Shown in pieces: positions 20,298 to 31,773 of a stretch of DNA of 64,000 nt. The notes under the pieces were generated by a model. It searched no databases. It was not told the origin of the DNA and saw only the letters and a list, made by a program, of their open reading frames with translations. The DNA lies in NCBI GenBank assembly GCA_037127315.1, contig JBBBDQ010001270.1, forward strand, positions 4,179,501 through 4,243,500. The letters are read 5' to 3'. This DNA is from Ascarosepion bandense (Eukaryota > Mollusca > Cephalopoda > Sepiida > Sepiidae). Position 1 is the stretch's first letter. Each line of letters begins with the position of its first letter. A program made the position numbers and the translations under genes.

Positions 20298-20329
<32 letters not shown>
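20298..20329. repeat. (TA)n between two opposed SINEs
   Basis: About 16 TA units in a 112-bp spacer. Confidence 0.9.
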
Positions 20330-20331
<2 letters not shown>

Positions 20332-20337
20332 AGAACG

Positions 20338-20655
20338 GATGTGCGTTGTGGTACAGTGGATATCGGCTCGGAACGAGAAGTCTGGGAGCCGAGTTTGAAT
20401 TCCAGTTGAATCCATTGTATTCACTTACGCGCAAATACCCTTGGGAAAGGTATTAATCCGTCTCTTCCTTCCAGTTATGGGTTAAATAGCAGGACAGGTT
20501 GGGTTCTATAGCTTTGGTCGGCAACCAATCTACCGCAGAAAGCAATGGCAACCTACTGCGGGATAATCTTCTTCCCAGTCAGTCATGTCTCTTTCGAGAC
20601 ATGATCGCCCAAGCGTGTATCACGTATGGCACTTAACTGACTGACTGATTAAATT
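20338..20655 (+). mobile_element. tRNA-derived SINE, full length
   Basis: ATGTGCGTTGTGGTACAGTG (A box), GAGTTTGAATTCC (B box), body to GCACTTAACTGACTGACTGA. It is head-to-head with the minus-strand copy ending at 20226. Confidence 0.85.
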
Positions 20656-20955
20656 ATAACACAAAATGGAAAAAAATTTACTTGTGACGCATGTCATCTG
20701 TTAGAACTTCATCGGACGAGGTTTGTTGATGTTGTTATTACTGCACATGCGCATGAAAGAGAAAGATACGCTGGTAGTTTCAAAACATTTGAAATCATTT
20801 TTTTGAAATCATTTTTCTAATTCGAAGCAATCTAGCCAAATTTCTTTATATACTTTTTTTCTTTCCATCATTTTTATTTTTAAATATCCCACATTGCCAA
20901 AAATGGAGACAAGTTGTAAGAACCAGGATGCAAATTTACTGTGGCTGAACTAGGG

Positions 20956-21590
20956 ATTCTTTTTTTATAATCATATCGCCCTAAGTAAGGCATTTTACTG
21001 CCACTGTTTTGCAGGGGGTTACATAGGATGAAAGTTATGAGAAAGAGTGACAGGTTTTACGGGGTGTCAGGAAGTGGGTAAGAGAAGGATGAGAATACTG
21101 ATGAGAGCGGAGTATACGGAGAAAAGAGCATGAGAGAGAGAGAGGATGCAAGTTAGTGAAATAGGAGATGACTATTGACTTTACATTTAAATTCTTGGAG
21201 ATTGTAGCTGTCGGGGAAGCAAGTAAATGGAAGAGAATTCAACAGGCGGGAAGTGCGAGAAAAGAAGCTGATGGAGTAGAATTTGCGTTTACATTTTATT
21301 AGTTTCACAGTAAAAGGGTTGGACCTAGTTGCTAATCTTGTTACTCAAGTCAATTCATATATAGGAGGGCATCAGTGAGCTAAGTTCATTGGACCAGAAA
21401 CTGTGAAAGTATTTGTAGAAGAGACACAAGGAAGCCACATTGTGCTGGTGAGAAAATGACTGTATCTGAGCTGCCAAGTCGGGATCGATCACATTACAGA
21501 TTCTCCGTTGGATTTTGTCAAGGACCCCTAGGTGGATAGCAGGAGCACCCGACCAGATATTGCAGCACTTTCTAGACATTTTCGTTTTAG
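20956..21590 (-). pseudogene. jockey/CR1/L2-type LINE, 5'-truncated fragment
   Basis: The poly(A) complement and tail (ATCATATCGCCCTAAG, GCAGGGGGTTACATAGG) are at 20958-21030, followed by 3' UTR and the ORF end. A 74-residue frame (21355-21579) reads WSGAPAIHLGVLDKIQRRICN and ASLCLFYKYFHSF, matching the 36 kb LINE C-terminus. The flanking interval 20656-20955 holds no gene. Confidence 0.75.
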
Positions 21591-21980
21591 AGGATTATTT
21601 TTTTCTTTTACTTAGAGTAGCGATTTTTGTGAGAAAATTCTGGCCAATTTCATTACGATGAACAACTAATGCGTTTTCTTGTGTTATCTTGTTTTTTTAA
21701 TATCTCTTTTGTGTCCATGTTGTCTTTTGTTTAAACTTCTTGAGATTTCTTCAGTATATTCCTAAGTAGTGAGTTAATTTTTTCTATGTATGTATTCTTG
21801 TTCATGATCGCAATCCTCCCCTTCTATGTCAGAGGGTGTGATATGAGATTCCTTATTTCTCGCTTGGTTTTTTATCACAACTACAACCGAAAATTATTTA
21901 TCTAAACTTAACATAAAAATTGCCACAACTAACATCTAAAACAATAAAAGATTTCATCAATACAAAACAAAACAAGCTAC
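21591..21980. other. Unassigned AT-rich sequence
   Basis: No recognisable gene or repeat. Confidence 0.35.
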
Positions 21981-22130
21981 AATTTGAAGGAGGAATTTAC
22001 TGTATCAACCGAAAGATTGCCAGAAAGATTACATTGGAGAAACTTCAAGAAATTTCAACAAGAGACTATATGAACACAGAAGAGACATTTTAACAAACAT
22101 CGCACAAAACGCAAGAGGAAAGTAAGTGTA
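21981..22130 (+). pseudogene. GIY-YIG endonuclease relic (Penelope-like)
   Basis: EGGIYCIN in one frame, then after a frame change DYIGETSRNFNKRLYEHRRD and ILTNIAQNARGK. GIY, YIG, Arg and the downstream helix KRLYEH have GIY-YIG spacing. In animal genomes such a domain at the end of an AT-rich relic is most often from a Penelope-like element. No RT is seen nearby. Confidence 0.6.
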
Positions 22131-22703
22131 GAAAGTGTAGAGACGGAAGAGCCAATGGAAACGGGTTAGAGAGATTTTTTTTTCAATTTTGGCTGGAAAT
22201 TAATTACAGACAGATACTGACATCAGTTACAACGCTTCAGCTTAATTTTTTGGCATTTTTTTAAATGATGAAATCACAAATACAAACAGAAAAATTATTC
22301 ATAAAACGTAAAATAAAGGATATTCAGAAAATATTTGAAGTAATATAATAAATTAGAAAAAACTTGAAATAAAATTAATCAAAATTAAATTAAATTAAAT
22401 TGAAATTAAATATAAATAAATTAAAGTAAAAAACATAAAATAAATAGAAAATTAAAAAAATAATAATAATACATATAAAATATACAAAAAATAATAAAAT
22501 AATAATAATAAGTTATAATAATAATAAATACAGAAAAATAATAACAAATAAATAAAAATAAAAATATAATAAGCTAATACATAACTAAACATACTTACAG
22601 TAATTATCGAGTACTATAGAAATACATAGGGCAATAAATAGATCACAATTTGTAATAGAAAATAAAGACAGAAGAAGAGGAAAGATTTTATAGTTAGAGT
22701 AAA
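22131..22703. repeat. A-rich low-complexity sequence
   Basis: From 22260 onward the plus strand is mostly AAT/AAATTA/AATAATA motifs. No gene is present. Confidence 0.6.
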
Positions 22704-22885
22704 CTAGCAGTATAGCCCGGCGTTGCTCGGGTGTAATGAAAGCTTTAAAACTAACCCATGGTCCTGGAGCTCAGACTCAGCCTAAAGAATATTTGTGAGA
22801 AGTCTGGTGAGAATTGGATATAAAAATTGTGGATTTGTATAAAAGAGATACAGGCAGATAAACAGACAGACACACAAACATCTTG

Positions 22886-22923
<38 letters not shown>

Positions 22924-23275
22924 ATATATATATATTGTCGATGTTCTGCCCTATTGTAAGAACTGCAACCTTGAAAATGCTAAATGTTGTTTCTTATGTC
23001 TTTGTCTATGAGTGCATCAAATTTGATTAAAATCGGACCACTCCTTCTATAACCCGATTTTTTCGATTATCGATTTTCGATATTTATCGGGGGTACCTCG
23101 ACACAAAACCTAGCTAAGAACACTCACAGACACTTATAGTACAACTGTGTAAATTTTCAAGAAAATCGGTTCAGCCGTTTTGGAGTCTATCGGATACACA
23201 CACACAGACAAACACGCACGCACGCACACACACAGACAAAGTTCCATTTATAAATAAGTTTAGATTATCCAGATC
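22704..23275 (+). repeat. Dispersed repeat (CTAGCAGTATAGCCCGGCGT family), near complete
   Basis: 5' module 22704-22890 to ACATCTTGCCTTATATA, TA array 22891-22937, 3' module to AAAGTTCCATTTATAAATAA (about 23268) and GTTTAGATT. Confidence 0.8.
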
Positions 23276-23279
23276 GTAA

Positions 23280-23782
23280 TGTGTTGTGGAACCCAGACTC
23301 ACCTCAACATGGACTCACCCACTGCTATATTAATAGGTGTGTGATAACAGTAGTGGAGGAAAACAGAGGAAAGCTCTTAGGCATTCGCCTTACTATGACA
23401 CTGTCAGCACTCTGCCTTCGGGTAGAGGGCGCTCTCTGCTTCCGAGCAGAGAGCACAAACCCAGTCGTGGTTCCGCCGAAGAGTAGAACCACGACTGGGG
23501 AAAAATAGACAGACATTTTTTGGCCCGGCTATATGGCCGGGAATACTCACTATAAAATGACCATGTGTCACATCTGGCCTTGCGTGGGAAGGCTAGTAAA
23601 TACGGGAAAACAGTAGCACTGTGCGCATGACCGCAGTCTACTACCAAGGACTATACTGGATTCATAACCTCTACTTATTTGTACCTTCTTCTCTGTAACC
23701 TTTTCTGTAAATACATCTTTCTTTAACCTACACCTCGTGTTCCGTGTTATGTGTCCGTGGACACACTTTTGGCTCCACATCA
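23280..23782 (+). mobile_element. LTR-like unit with four consecutive hairpins
   Basis: About 500 bp, GC-richer than its surroundings. Its ends are partly inverse (TGTGTTGTGGAACC and GGCTCCACATCA), with TG and CA termini. A TATA-like TATAAAATG lies at about 23550. Hairpins: 23410-23427 with a UUCG loop, 23431-23454, 23460-23499 (14-bp perfect stem) and 23524-23541. This suggests a solo LTR, but no target duplication or internal domain is seen, so the class is open. Confidence 0.45.
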
Positions 23783-24680
23783 TAAGGTTAATACTGTAAA
23801 AGTTTTACAATTACTATAGTTTCATACCTTAAATTTAGTAATACTAGTAGGATTGTAAGGTTAATTCTTTAATATGTTTACAATTTACTTTAGTTTCATG
23901 CTTTTGATTAATATGTCACTTTTCATGTAATTTATAATTTCCATTTTCTCTTGCAGACAGAAAAAAGATGGTTCGTTCACCGATCTAGAAATTCTAGCTT
24001 GTTTGAGAATTTTCCATTTAATTTTAGGTGTTTTATTCTCTTCTTTTAATTTTCAAATATAATAAAAAAAGTGAGATTATATTACATTTGTCTTTATAAG
24101 TAAAAGATTCGAGATTATTGTTAAAACGTTTTTTAAAAAATGTTCATTGTATTACCAATGTAAATTTCACTAACCCTTGCAGTTTCTACTGATGAGATAG
24201 AGTACATATAGACAAGGGATTAATTAAACATTTGTTAGATAAAGGGCATTGGTCGGGATTTCTACAATTAGAGGTTTATACTATAGGACAATTAAGATGA
24301 ATAATAGTATTAGTGTTATTGTTATATCATTTCAATATTTTATTATGCAATTTAATTATTTTTCTAAATTATTAGTACAGCTATAACTAAAGTTTTAGAG
24401 TGTTCCGATTTTACTCAAAAACTTACTTTTAGGAAAATGTTTATCAATTAATTTAAGAAATTTATGTCCCTATTGAATATTAAGTAATTGCTTAAATACC
24501 ATATGATTTTCCCGTTTCGATTTTTTTTTCAAGAACAACTATTTCACAAAACTAATCTACGTACATTTTTCTCATAGAAAATGTAACTCCTACAAATTAA
24601 TGTTGTAAATACAATTCCACTTATTTTACAAACAAAGCACTTTTATTCTTTCAATCTATTCTTTAACTAACCTGCTCTAC
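23783..24680. other. Unassigned AT-rich sequence
   Basis: No recognisable gene or repeat family in about 900 bp. Confidence 0.4.
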
Positions 24681-25668
24681 TGGCAGCAAACGGCCTGCAT
24701 ACGGACAGGTAACGACCTCAGTAGGTACACAAAGATAGAAAAAGGCGTAAGACAAGGATGTGTCTTTTCACCGGATTTGTTCAACCTATACAGCGAGAAT
24801 ATTTTGAGGACCCTAGATGACACACCAGGATTTGTTATTGGAGGCCACAACCTGAACAACATAAGATACGCGGACGATACAGTACTGATTGCGGACACGG
24901 AAAGGAAACTGCAAGATCTCATATAGAAAGTAGCAGTGGAGAGTGACAAGAAGGGACTACAAATAAACTTTAAGAAAACTGAGTGCATGGTCATCAGCAA
25001 AAGATACAACCCAAAATGCCAAATACAGGTGGGGGATAACAGAATCAAACAAGTCCAAGAATTTAAGTAGCTAGGAAGTGTTCTAACAGGAGATGGAAAG
25101 TGCGACATGGAGATCCGAAGGCGAATTGGCATGGCAAAGGACGCATTCCAGAAGATGAGCAAAATACTAACACACAGGAAGATCTCAATAGAAACGAAGA
25201 AAAGAGTGCTAGACTGCTACGTGATGTCAGTTCTTCAATACAGCTATGAATGCTGGACAATATCATCGAAAATGAGGATAAAACTGGAAGCGGCCGAAAT
25301 GTGGTTCTACAGAAGGATGCTACGGATATCGTGGACTGAGCATACAAGCAACGACGAAGTGTTAGAAAGAATGGCAACAAAAAGGAAATTGATGCTGAGC
25401 ATCAGGAAGAGACAACTGAAGTTTCTGGGACATGCACTGAGGAAGGAGAGCCTGGAGAACCTGATACTGACTGGACAGATAGAAGGAAGGAGATACAAAG
25501 GAAGGCAGCGGATAACATATTTGCAGGGTCTGATCAGGTGGATGACGGAACGGGGGTTGCCAGGAGCAACAGGAGCAAACATACTAAGAGCCACAAGGGA
25601 TAGGGAGACGTGGAGATCCATGATCGCCTACGTCCTGAAGGGACAGGGTACATAGAAGAAGAAGAAGA
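24681..25668 (+). pseudogene. RTE-type LINE, 5'-truncated copy with long frame
   Basis: Starts inside RT ([54 protein letters not shown]) with the catalytic YADD intact. A stop (TAG, about 24925) and another before LGSVLTGDGK split it. The 182-residue frame 25107-25655 covers the whole C-terminal region (RRIGMAKDAFQKMSKIL, ECWTISSKM, RRMLRISWTEHTSNDEVLERM, VLKGQGT). It ends in GAAGAAGAAGAA. It is the best C-terminal copy in the window. Confidence 0.85.
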
Positions 25669-26222
25669 ATCTGATCTTGAAATGCGGGGATTGTCGGCTA
25701 TGTTTGTGAATTGGCTTTGTACCAGATATGGCTGACCGTCCCTGCTACAAAATTCACCAGTAAGGAAAGACATCACGACCAGCAACAAACTCTAAAAGAA
25801 CTGAAATTCATACATTAGACGAAAATTCTCTGCAAACTGAAACACACGTCAAAAACACCAGTTCAACAATAACTAAATAAAATGATTAAAACTTCTTACT
25901 CAACAAACGAACAGCATCAGACAATTTTAAGATAATTCCAAAATCTACCAAATAAAATTCCACTTTACTAGGAAGAAGAAAATTACAAGACGACGCCATC
26001 AGTTTTAGTACAAAGCAAGAAATCGTTACATTAATCAGAAGACAAATTCAGCAAGTAAAATTAAAAAACACAATTCAAACCCGCAATAATGCTTAAAGGT
26101 AGAGAACTATTTATATTTTCTAATGTTTTTGCATAACATCTTTTTAAACAATTATTCTAAAACATTAATTTCATGTTTAATTTTATATATGAACATTTCA
26201 CCATTGTTATTAATGAAACAAG
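25669..26222. other. Unassigned sequence
   Basis: A-rich on the plus strand. No gene recognised. Confidence 0.35.
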
Positions 26223-26515
26223 ATGTGCGTTGTGGTGCAGTGGATATCGGCTCGGAACGACAAATCAGGGAGCCGAGTTCGAATTCCAGTTGAATTCCTT
26301 GCATTCACTTACGCACAAATAACTGTCTCTTCCCTCTAGCTATGGTATAAATAATGGGACAGATTGGGTTCTGTAGCCTTGGCTGGCAACCAGTCTACCG
26401 CAGAAAGCAATGGCAACCTATTACGGAATAATCTTCTGCTCAGTCAGTCATATCTCTTTCGAGACATGATCGCCCAAAGCGTGTATCACGTATGGCACTT
26501 TACTGACTGAATTCT
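26223..26515 (+). mobile_element. tRNA-derived SINE
   Basis: GTGCGTTGTGGTGCAGTGGA, B box GAGTTCGAATTCC (intact), GCAGAAAGCAATGGCAACCT, tail GCACTTTACTGACTGA. A short deletion removes part of CCCTTGGGAAAGG. Confidence 0.85.
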
Positions 26516-26827
26516 AAATCTGCACATAAAAAGTCTGCACATTCATTCTTTACACACAAATTTGTATTATATATTTTGTATCTACAAATTATTGATTGAG
26601 AAGTCATCTTGTGTTAGTAATTTTATTCAAAAAAATTCGTGCACAATAAATTTTGTTCATGGAGTTTATTTCGCACGCGATCTTTTCTAATTCAAATCAT
26701 TCTAATACAAGCAAAATAATAAACATCACACAAAACTCTGCAACATACCCACCACGAGCACCACACAAACTCCATTTTCGGACTATAATTGTAACATTTA
26801 CATACAAACTGTAAGGGCCTAATTGTT

Positions 26828-26934
26828 GTTTGCCGAATTGGCCTTGTGCCAAATACAACCGAAGTCGCCACAATTTAAAATATCAGAAGGCTGAAGGTTG
26901 TATGTTGAAATGTGAAAGAATAAAATATTTCGTC

Positions 26935-27009
<75 letters not shown>

Positions 27010-27260
27010 ATAATCATATCGCCCCAAGCAAGGCATTTTACTGCCACTGTTTTTCAGGGGGTTACACTGTTTGCCGAATTGGCCTTGTACCAAACACAAC
27101 CGAAGTCGCCACAATTTAAAATATCAGAAGGCTGAAGGTTGTATGTTGAAATGTGGAAGAATAAAATATTTCGTCCTGTGTGTGTATATTTTTTTATTTT
27201 TTCATAATCATATCACCCCAAGCAAAGCATTATACTGCCACTGTTTTGCAGGGGGTTACA
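26828..27260. repeat. Direct duplication of about 240 bp including TG array and LINE tail
   Basis: Two units, each with TTGGCCTTGTGCCAAA or a variant, TCAGAAGGCTGAAGGTTGTA, TG repeats (70 bp at 26936-27005 in the first, almost none in the second) and an inverted LINE tail (ATCATATCGCCCCAAG, CAGGGGGTTACA). The same TTGGCCTTGTGCC segment occurs once at 56456. Confidence 0.75.
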
Positions 27261-27655
27261 TAGGAGGAATGTTAGAAGAAAGAGTCACTGGTTATTGGGG
27301 AGTGACAGGAAGTGGGTAAGAGAACGATGAGAATATTGATAAGAGTGGAGTGGACAGGGAAAGGAGCACGAGAGAGATGATACAAGTTAGTGAAATAGGA
27401 GATGACAATTGACTTTACATTTAAATTCTTGGAGATTGTATCTGTCGAGGAAGCAAGTAAATGGAAGAGAATTCAACAGGCGGGAAGTGCGAGAAAAGAA
27501 GTTGATGGAGTAGAATTTGCGTTTACATTTTATTCGTTTCACAATAAAATGGTGTGACCTAGTTGCTAATCTTATGGCTCGAGAAAATTCATATATAGGA
27601 GGCATCAGTGAGCTAAGTTCATCGGAGCAGAAGCCGTGAAAGTATTTGGAGAAGC
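27185..27655 (-). pseudogene. jockey/CR1/L2-type LINE, 5'-truncated fragment
   Basis: Inverted tail at 27200-27262, 3' UTR, then a 72-residue frame (27387-27605) with IRLATRSHHFIVKRI, FFSRTSRLLNSLPFTCF and LQEFKCKVNCHLL, the C-terminus of the LINE ORF. It ends at 27655 against an LTR-like repeat. Confidence 0.75.
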
Positions 27656-27658
27656 ATT

Positions 27659-28372
27659 TGTGTTAAAGTAAAATTTTATTAACAAATTTGTAAAAAGAAA
27701 ATATTCAAAGAGAAAATGTAAGTCGTTAAATTTTCCAGAGAAATAGTAGTAAGTGGCAGAATGTGTGTATGCAGAAGTATTAACAGGTTACTAATAAAGT
27801 CTGTGTTCTTTTCCTTTTTATAGCCGGCTAAAGAGTGAAAAGGAAGGTGAACCAATTAAGGAAAATTGTGCTTATCGGACTTTAGTTTTTAGAAGTCAGT
27901 TGAAGCTGTCTTGTTTCTTTGACGGCATGTGCGTGAAGACAAAGAACGGAAAATTAGAAGGAGGAAGAATGAATGCATGTCGACGAGGCATGACAGGGTC
28001 GGCGTCCTGAAATTTCTTCCTTACATTGTGACGAGGTCCTTATCAGATTACCGCTCCCATATCGGACTGATTTGACTGATCAAGACGCGTGGTTTAGTAA
28101 TGAAATCTAGTCATGTGATCGGCTCGCACCACGTACCTGTTTTTTAGGTGTGAAGAAAACGTGACCGGTGTCATAGATCAATTTGCTATTTCCTATCCAA
28201 TCAGAATCTAGAATCTTGATTTTCACACCGCCTTGTGAAATTTACTTTGGTCTGGGTTTTTCCAAAATATTTTCACTCGTGCTGATCAATTTTTGTGGGT
28301 GCGCAATTTTACTTTTTGTGTTTTACTTAATTGTTGGATGATATAGAATTTGTATGACTTAAAATTAACAGT
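27659..28372 (+). repeat. LTR-like repeat, copy A
   Basis: Starts TGTTAAAGTAAAATTTTATT and could end AAAATTAACA (TGTTAA/TTAACA ends). It includes CCGGCTAAAGAGTGAAAAGG, CATGTCGACGAGGCATGACA and CTATCCAATCAGAATC. It is similar along about 700 bp to 56560-57360. That copy loses similarity at GATTTG, so the right boundary is uncertain. No coding sequence. Confidence 0.5.
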
Positions 28373-28454
28373 GTCAATATGGGAAACCCATTAACTTTCT
28401 CGAATTTGTACATTTCCCATATCGAAAACAAAGTGTTTAAAATAACCGACAAAC

Positions 28455-28642
28455 CGGAGATTTAGACAAAGTACGTTGACGACATTTTTGTTTTGATAAA
28501 AATTATGGACGAAATCGTAAATATAAAATTAAATTTCGAAAATAACTCCTCGCTGAAAATTACTTACTTTCTTGACGTCAATATAGAGCTAAAAACCAAC
28601 GAATTTATCACTTATCTGTATAAAAACAACACCGATATAAGC
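28455..28642 (+). pseudogene. Penelope-like reverse transcriptase fragment
   Basis: In one frame: KYVDDIFVLIKIMDEI, LNFENNSSLKITYFLDVNIE, NEFITYLYKNNTD. YVDD is the RT active site, and FLDV-I followed by a short-beta region is typical of Penelope-like RTs. One stop lies before it, and it ends at a tRNA-like/hammerhead segment. Confidence 0.65.
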
Positions 28643-28770
28643 TGATAGCTTATGGGCAGACACTCTGACTAACACCAAATCGGTCGAGTTTCGATCCTGG
28701 CTGGAAGCAAGTGGTTGTCTAGCCACACTGATGATTTGATACAGTAAAACAGGCTTGTATGTGGATGACT
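28643..28770 (+). ncRNA. tRNA-like head plus degenerate hammerhead ribozyme
   Basis: TAGCTTATGGGCAGA (A-box-like) and GAGTTTCGATCC (B-box-like) precede CTGATGA at 28728-28734. Stem I is CCACA (28723-28727) with TGTGG (28760-28764). Stem III is ACA/TGT around GGCT, with the predicted cleavage motif GTA. Stem II is decayed and G12 is replaced (AAAA), so it is probably inactive. Confidence 0.6.
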
Positions 28771-29259
28771 AACTACATATATATTGAATTAATACAATAA
28801 CCGAAACGCCAGGTTAGAGCAAATGCAATAAGTTTCATAATTTTTTTTACCTTCCACAGATACATACTTTTCTCTCTTTCGTCTTTGCACTGTCGAAATG
28901 CATAATGAAATTTCTCTCTTCTCATGCAATATTTTCATTTATCAAATTGGTAACTTTAAACTCTGTCAGAATTTCAATATCTTATTAAATATAAAACACA
29001 CACTCATACACACACACATACACACACACATATATATTTATATATATATATATATATATATATGTGCGTGTGTGTGGGTGCGTGCGTAAATTTTCTCAGA
29101 TACAATCTGTAAAGAAAACAATATGAATAACAGAAACAGACAAGATGGAAACTATTTAGATTTAACCGACGTGTTTTGCTAATGAACGAAACACATTGAC
29201 AAAAATTACATACAGTTTTCTTCTTGTCTTTTTCATTTTCTCATATATATATATATATA
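28771..29259. repeat. CA/TA-rich low-complexity stretch
   Basis: CA and TA arrays at 28999-29065 and a TA run at 29247-29258. The rest is unassigned. Confidence 0.6.
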
Positions 29260-29932
29260 CTAGCATTAAGCCCGGCGTTGCCTGTGCAACTCAGAACATT
29301 TTAATTTCTTCAGCGGATGAAACAAATACGTTTAAATTCGCTGCAGACACTTAAAATATAATCTATATATATAAAAGGCAATCTGCAAGTCTATGTGTGA
29401 CTGTTACCTATGCACGCCTACATTTTTTAATATTTGTTTTGTTTCAAAATTACGTGGAAAAATATTCACATTTTTTTGTTAACCAAATGAATTTTTAAAA
29501 CGTCGGAATAAAAATCAAATATAAGGGCTCATTTTTTTTTAATAAAAAAATATTTCAGTCGCGTTTGACACGTGTGATTTGATTTCCGTGACGTAATCTA
29601 GCAACCATCGTAGATCTTAGATGTTTTACGGAGCTAATGTAAACAATTGGCACCATTGGGCAAAAAGTGCGAAAGGGAAAATTGCTGAACTTAAACTCAA
29701 AATGTATGTGTCGACCAGGCTTCCGTGTAGATATGTGTCCGTAGCTTAAAAAATGTAGGTGTGCATAGTTTTTTTCGTCGTAAAATGAATTTTGAAGGCT
29801 AAATAAGTCCTCTGAGTAAATGGTATCATGGCTGAGACTACAATTATACCTACTTAGAGCCAAACCCAAAGCAAAAACTAAAATGAACAGTCACACACAA
29901 ACGCACAGATTGCCTTTTATATATATAGATTA
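29260..29932 (+). repeat. Dispersed repeat, divergent CGGCGTTGC subfamily
   Basis: Starts CTAGCATTAAGCCCGGCGTT and ends TTGCCTTTTATATATATAGA. It shares the module GAATTTTGAAGGCTAAATAA with other copies. No protein is seen. Confidence 0.6.

Positions 29933-29934
<2 letters not shown>

Positions 29935-29990
<56 letters not shown>
29935..29990. repeat. (TG)n microsatellite
   Basis: About 27 TG units. Confidence 0.95.
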
Positions 29991-29991
<1 letters not shown>

Positions 29992-30169
29992 TTGAATAAT
30001 ACAGACATATTGAGTTTACTTAGTTTTATAATGAACTTTTCCAGTTGTCTAATCAGTTTCTTGATGTGAAGATGTAATTCGTCAAGAAAGGCGCCGTGGT
30101 TTTCTTTTGTTTCTTTGTTTTTTGTTTTTTGTTTTTTTTACCTCAGTTCTTTCCACCTTATCTAAGATC

Positions 30170-30665
30170 ATCTTCGGGAGTAAATTACAAAGACAAGCAT
30201 TTACAGCATTTCTTTGCAGATAAATTATTATTGGTTTGAAGTCTTCAGGACTATGATGTAATTCTCATGCTCATGAGTGAAAGCCAGTTCAAACGATGCT
30301 GCCCGTGGTGTTACGAAACACATTTCTTATAAGTTTCTGTCTTGAAAAAGAACGTTCTTCTGTACAGTTGCTTACCATCATACATATGAACACTCTGGGT
30401 GCAATTTCAACATTCGGGAATACAGATTGGAAATTTTCCGAAATTATTTTCTGTACAGTGGAACTAGAATCTCACAATTTTCAGTAAAAGCCATGTAGTG
30501 CTTGAGATACTCACATTTATTTAAAAGGTCATCATAATTTAGAATTTTGAGATCCATATTAACCAGATGTCATCGCTTTTTCTTTCGTGTTTCAGGAGCA
30601 ATGGCTTTTAATTCAATGAAGAAAATAAAACAGATTTCCAATTTCTAAATAAGCCTGTACCTGCG
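30170..30665 (-). pseudogene. hAT transposase relic, copy A
   Basis: Minus strand encodes, across frames, DLKILNYDDLLNKCEYLKHY, then FPNVEIAPRVFICMM, SNCTEERSFSRQKLIRN and VFRNTTGSIV. It resembles the hAT C-terminal dimerisation domain, where the usual pattern is ALR-LLT-PVT-A-AERSFSKLKLIK. Stops are present. An inverted copy lies at 34063-34530. Confidence 0.7.
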
Positions 30666-30714
30666 AAAAATATGCATTCCGTTGTCATATTGATTTAAAA
30701 AAAAACACTGTTCT

Positions 30715-30742
30715 AATCTAAACTAATTTATAAATGGAACTT

Positions 30743-30813
<71 letters not shown>

Positions 30814-31483
30814 GTTACCTATAGACTGCGAAACGGCTGAACCGATTTTCTGGAAAATTTACACAGTTGTATAATAAGCGTCTGCGAGTGTTCTTAGCTA
30901 GGTTTTGTGTCGAGGTACCCCCGATAAATATCGAAAATCGATAATCGAAAAAATCGGGTTATAGAAGGAGTGGTCCAATTTTAATAAAATTTCATACACT
31001 CATAGACAAAGGCATAAGAAACGATATTCAGAAGTTTCAAGGTTGCAGTTCTTACAATTGTACAGAAAATCGATGATATATTTATAAAAGGCAAGATGTT
31101 TGTGTGTGTGTGTCTGTTTATCTGCCTGTATGTTGATATTTTTTTCAGCCCTTTTATTTTAATTTTTGCTTCGGGTTTGGCTCTAAGTAGGTATAATTGT
31201 AGTTCTTAGTCTCAGCCATGATACCATTTAATCAGAGGATTTATTTAGCCTTCAAAATTCAGTTTACGACGAAAAAAACTCATTTGATATCGATACCAGG
31301 AAATCAAAATTTGACTTACCTTCATTCATTTTTTTTTCAGTCTACGGTTTTGCTTTAACTGGAAACAACTATTGCTTTTTAGTCTTTCGTGTCAACATCC
31401 AAAGAGTCTGAGCTCCAGGACCATGGATTAGTTTGAAAGCTTTCATTACACCCGAGCAACACTTGGCTACACTGCTAGTTATT
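30715..31483 (-). repeat. Dispersed repeat (CTAGCAGTATAGCCCGGCGT family), complete
   Basis: Inverted: 3' module from AATTTATAAATGGAACTTTG through a TG array (30743-30810), then the 5' module ending at the complement of GGGTGTAATGAAAGC and CTAG. About 770 bp, the longest contiguous copy. Confidence 0.8.
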
Positions 31484-31611
31484 TTAAAATTTTGGAATTT
31501 ATCCGTTAATGTTATAGAATTTCTTACAAAACAAGTGTTTCAATAAAAGGGATCTGACCGAAAATTGGTAGAAATGTAAAACGGCATTAAGTATTATATG
31601 GTGTTGATATT

Positions 31612-31725
31612 CTTCTTCTTCTATGTGCCCTGTCCCTTCAGGACGTAGGCAGTCATGGCTTTCCACATCTCCCTATCCCTGGTGGCTCTTAGCACGCTTT
31701 CTCCTGTTACACCATGCAACCACTA
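31612..31725 (-). pseudogene. RTE-type LINE 3' end, short
   Basis: TTCTTCTTCTTCTATGTGCC followed by the inverted 3' region to about CACGCTTTCTCC. Confidence 0.75.
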
Positions 31726-31773
31726 GCTGAAGCCCATAAATCTAATATATAAATGTGTAGAAACTATCATGGC

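Noticed and set aside
26830..27135. Valine-cysteine or histidine-threonine repeat proteins
   Set aside because: Frames are pure translation of TG/CA microsatellites; the same holds at 19084, 32777, 48209 and 48596.
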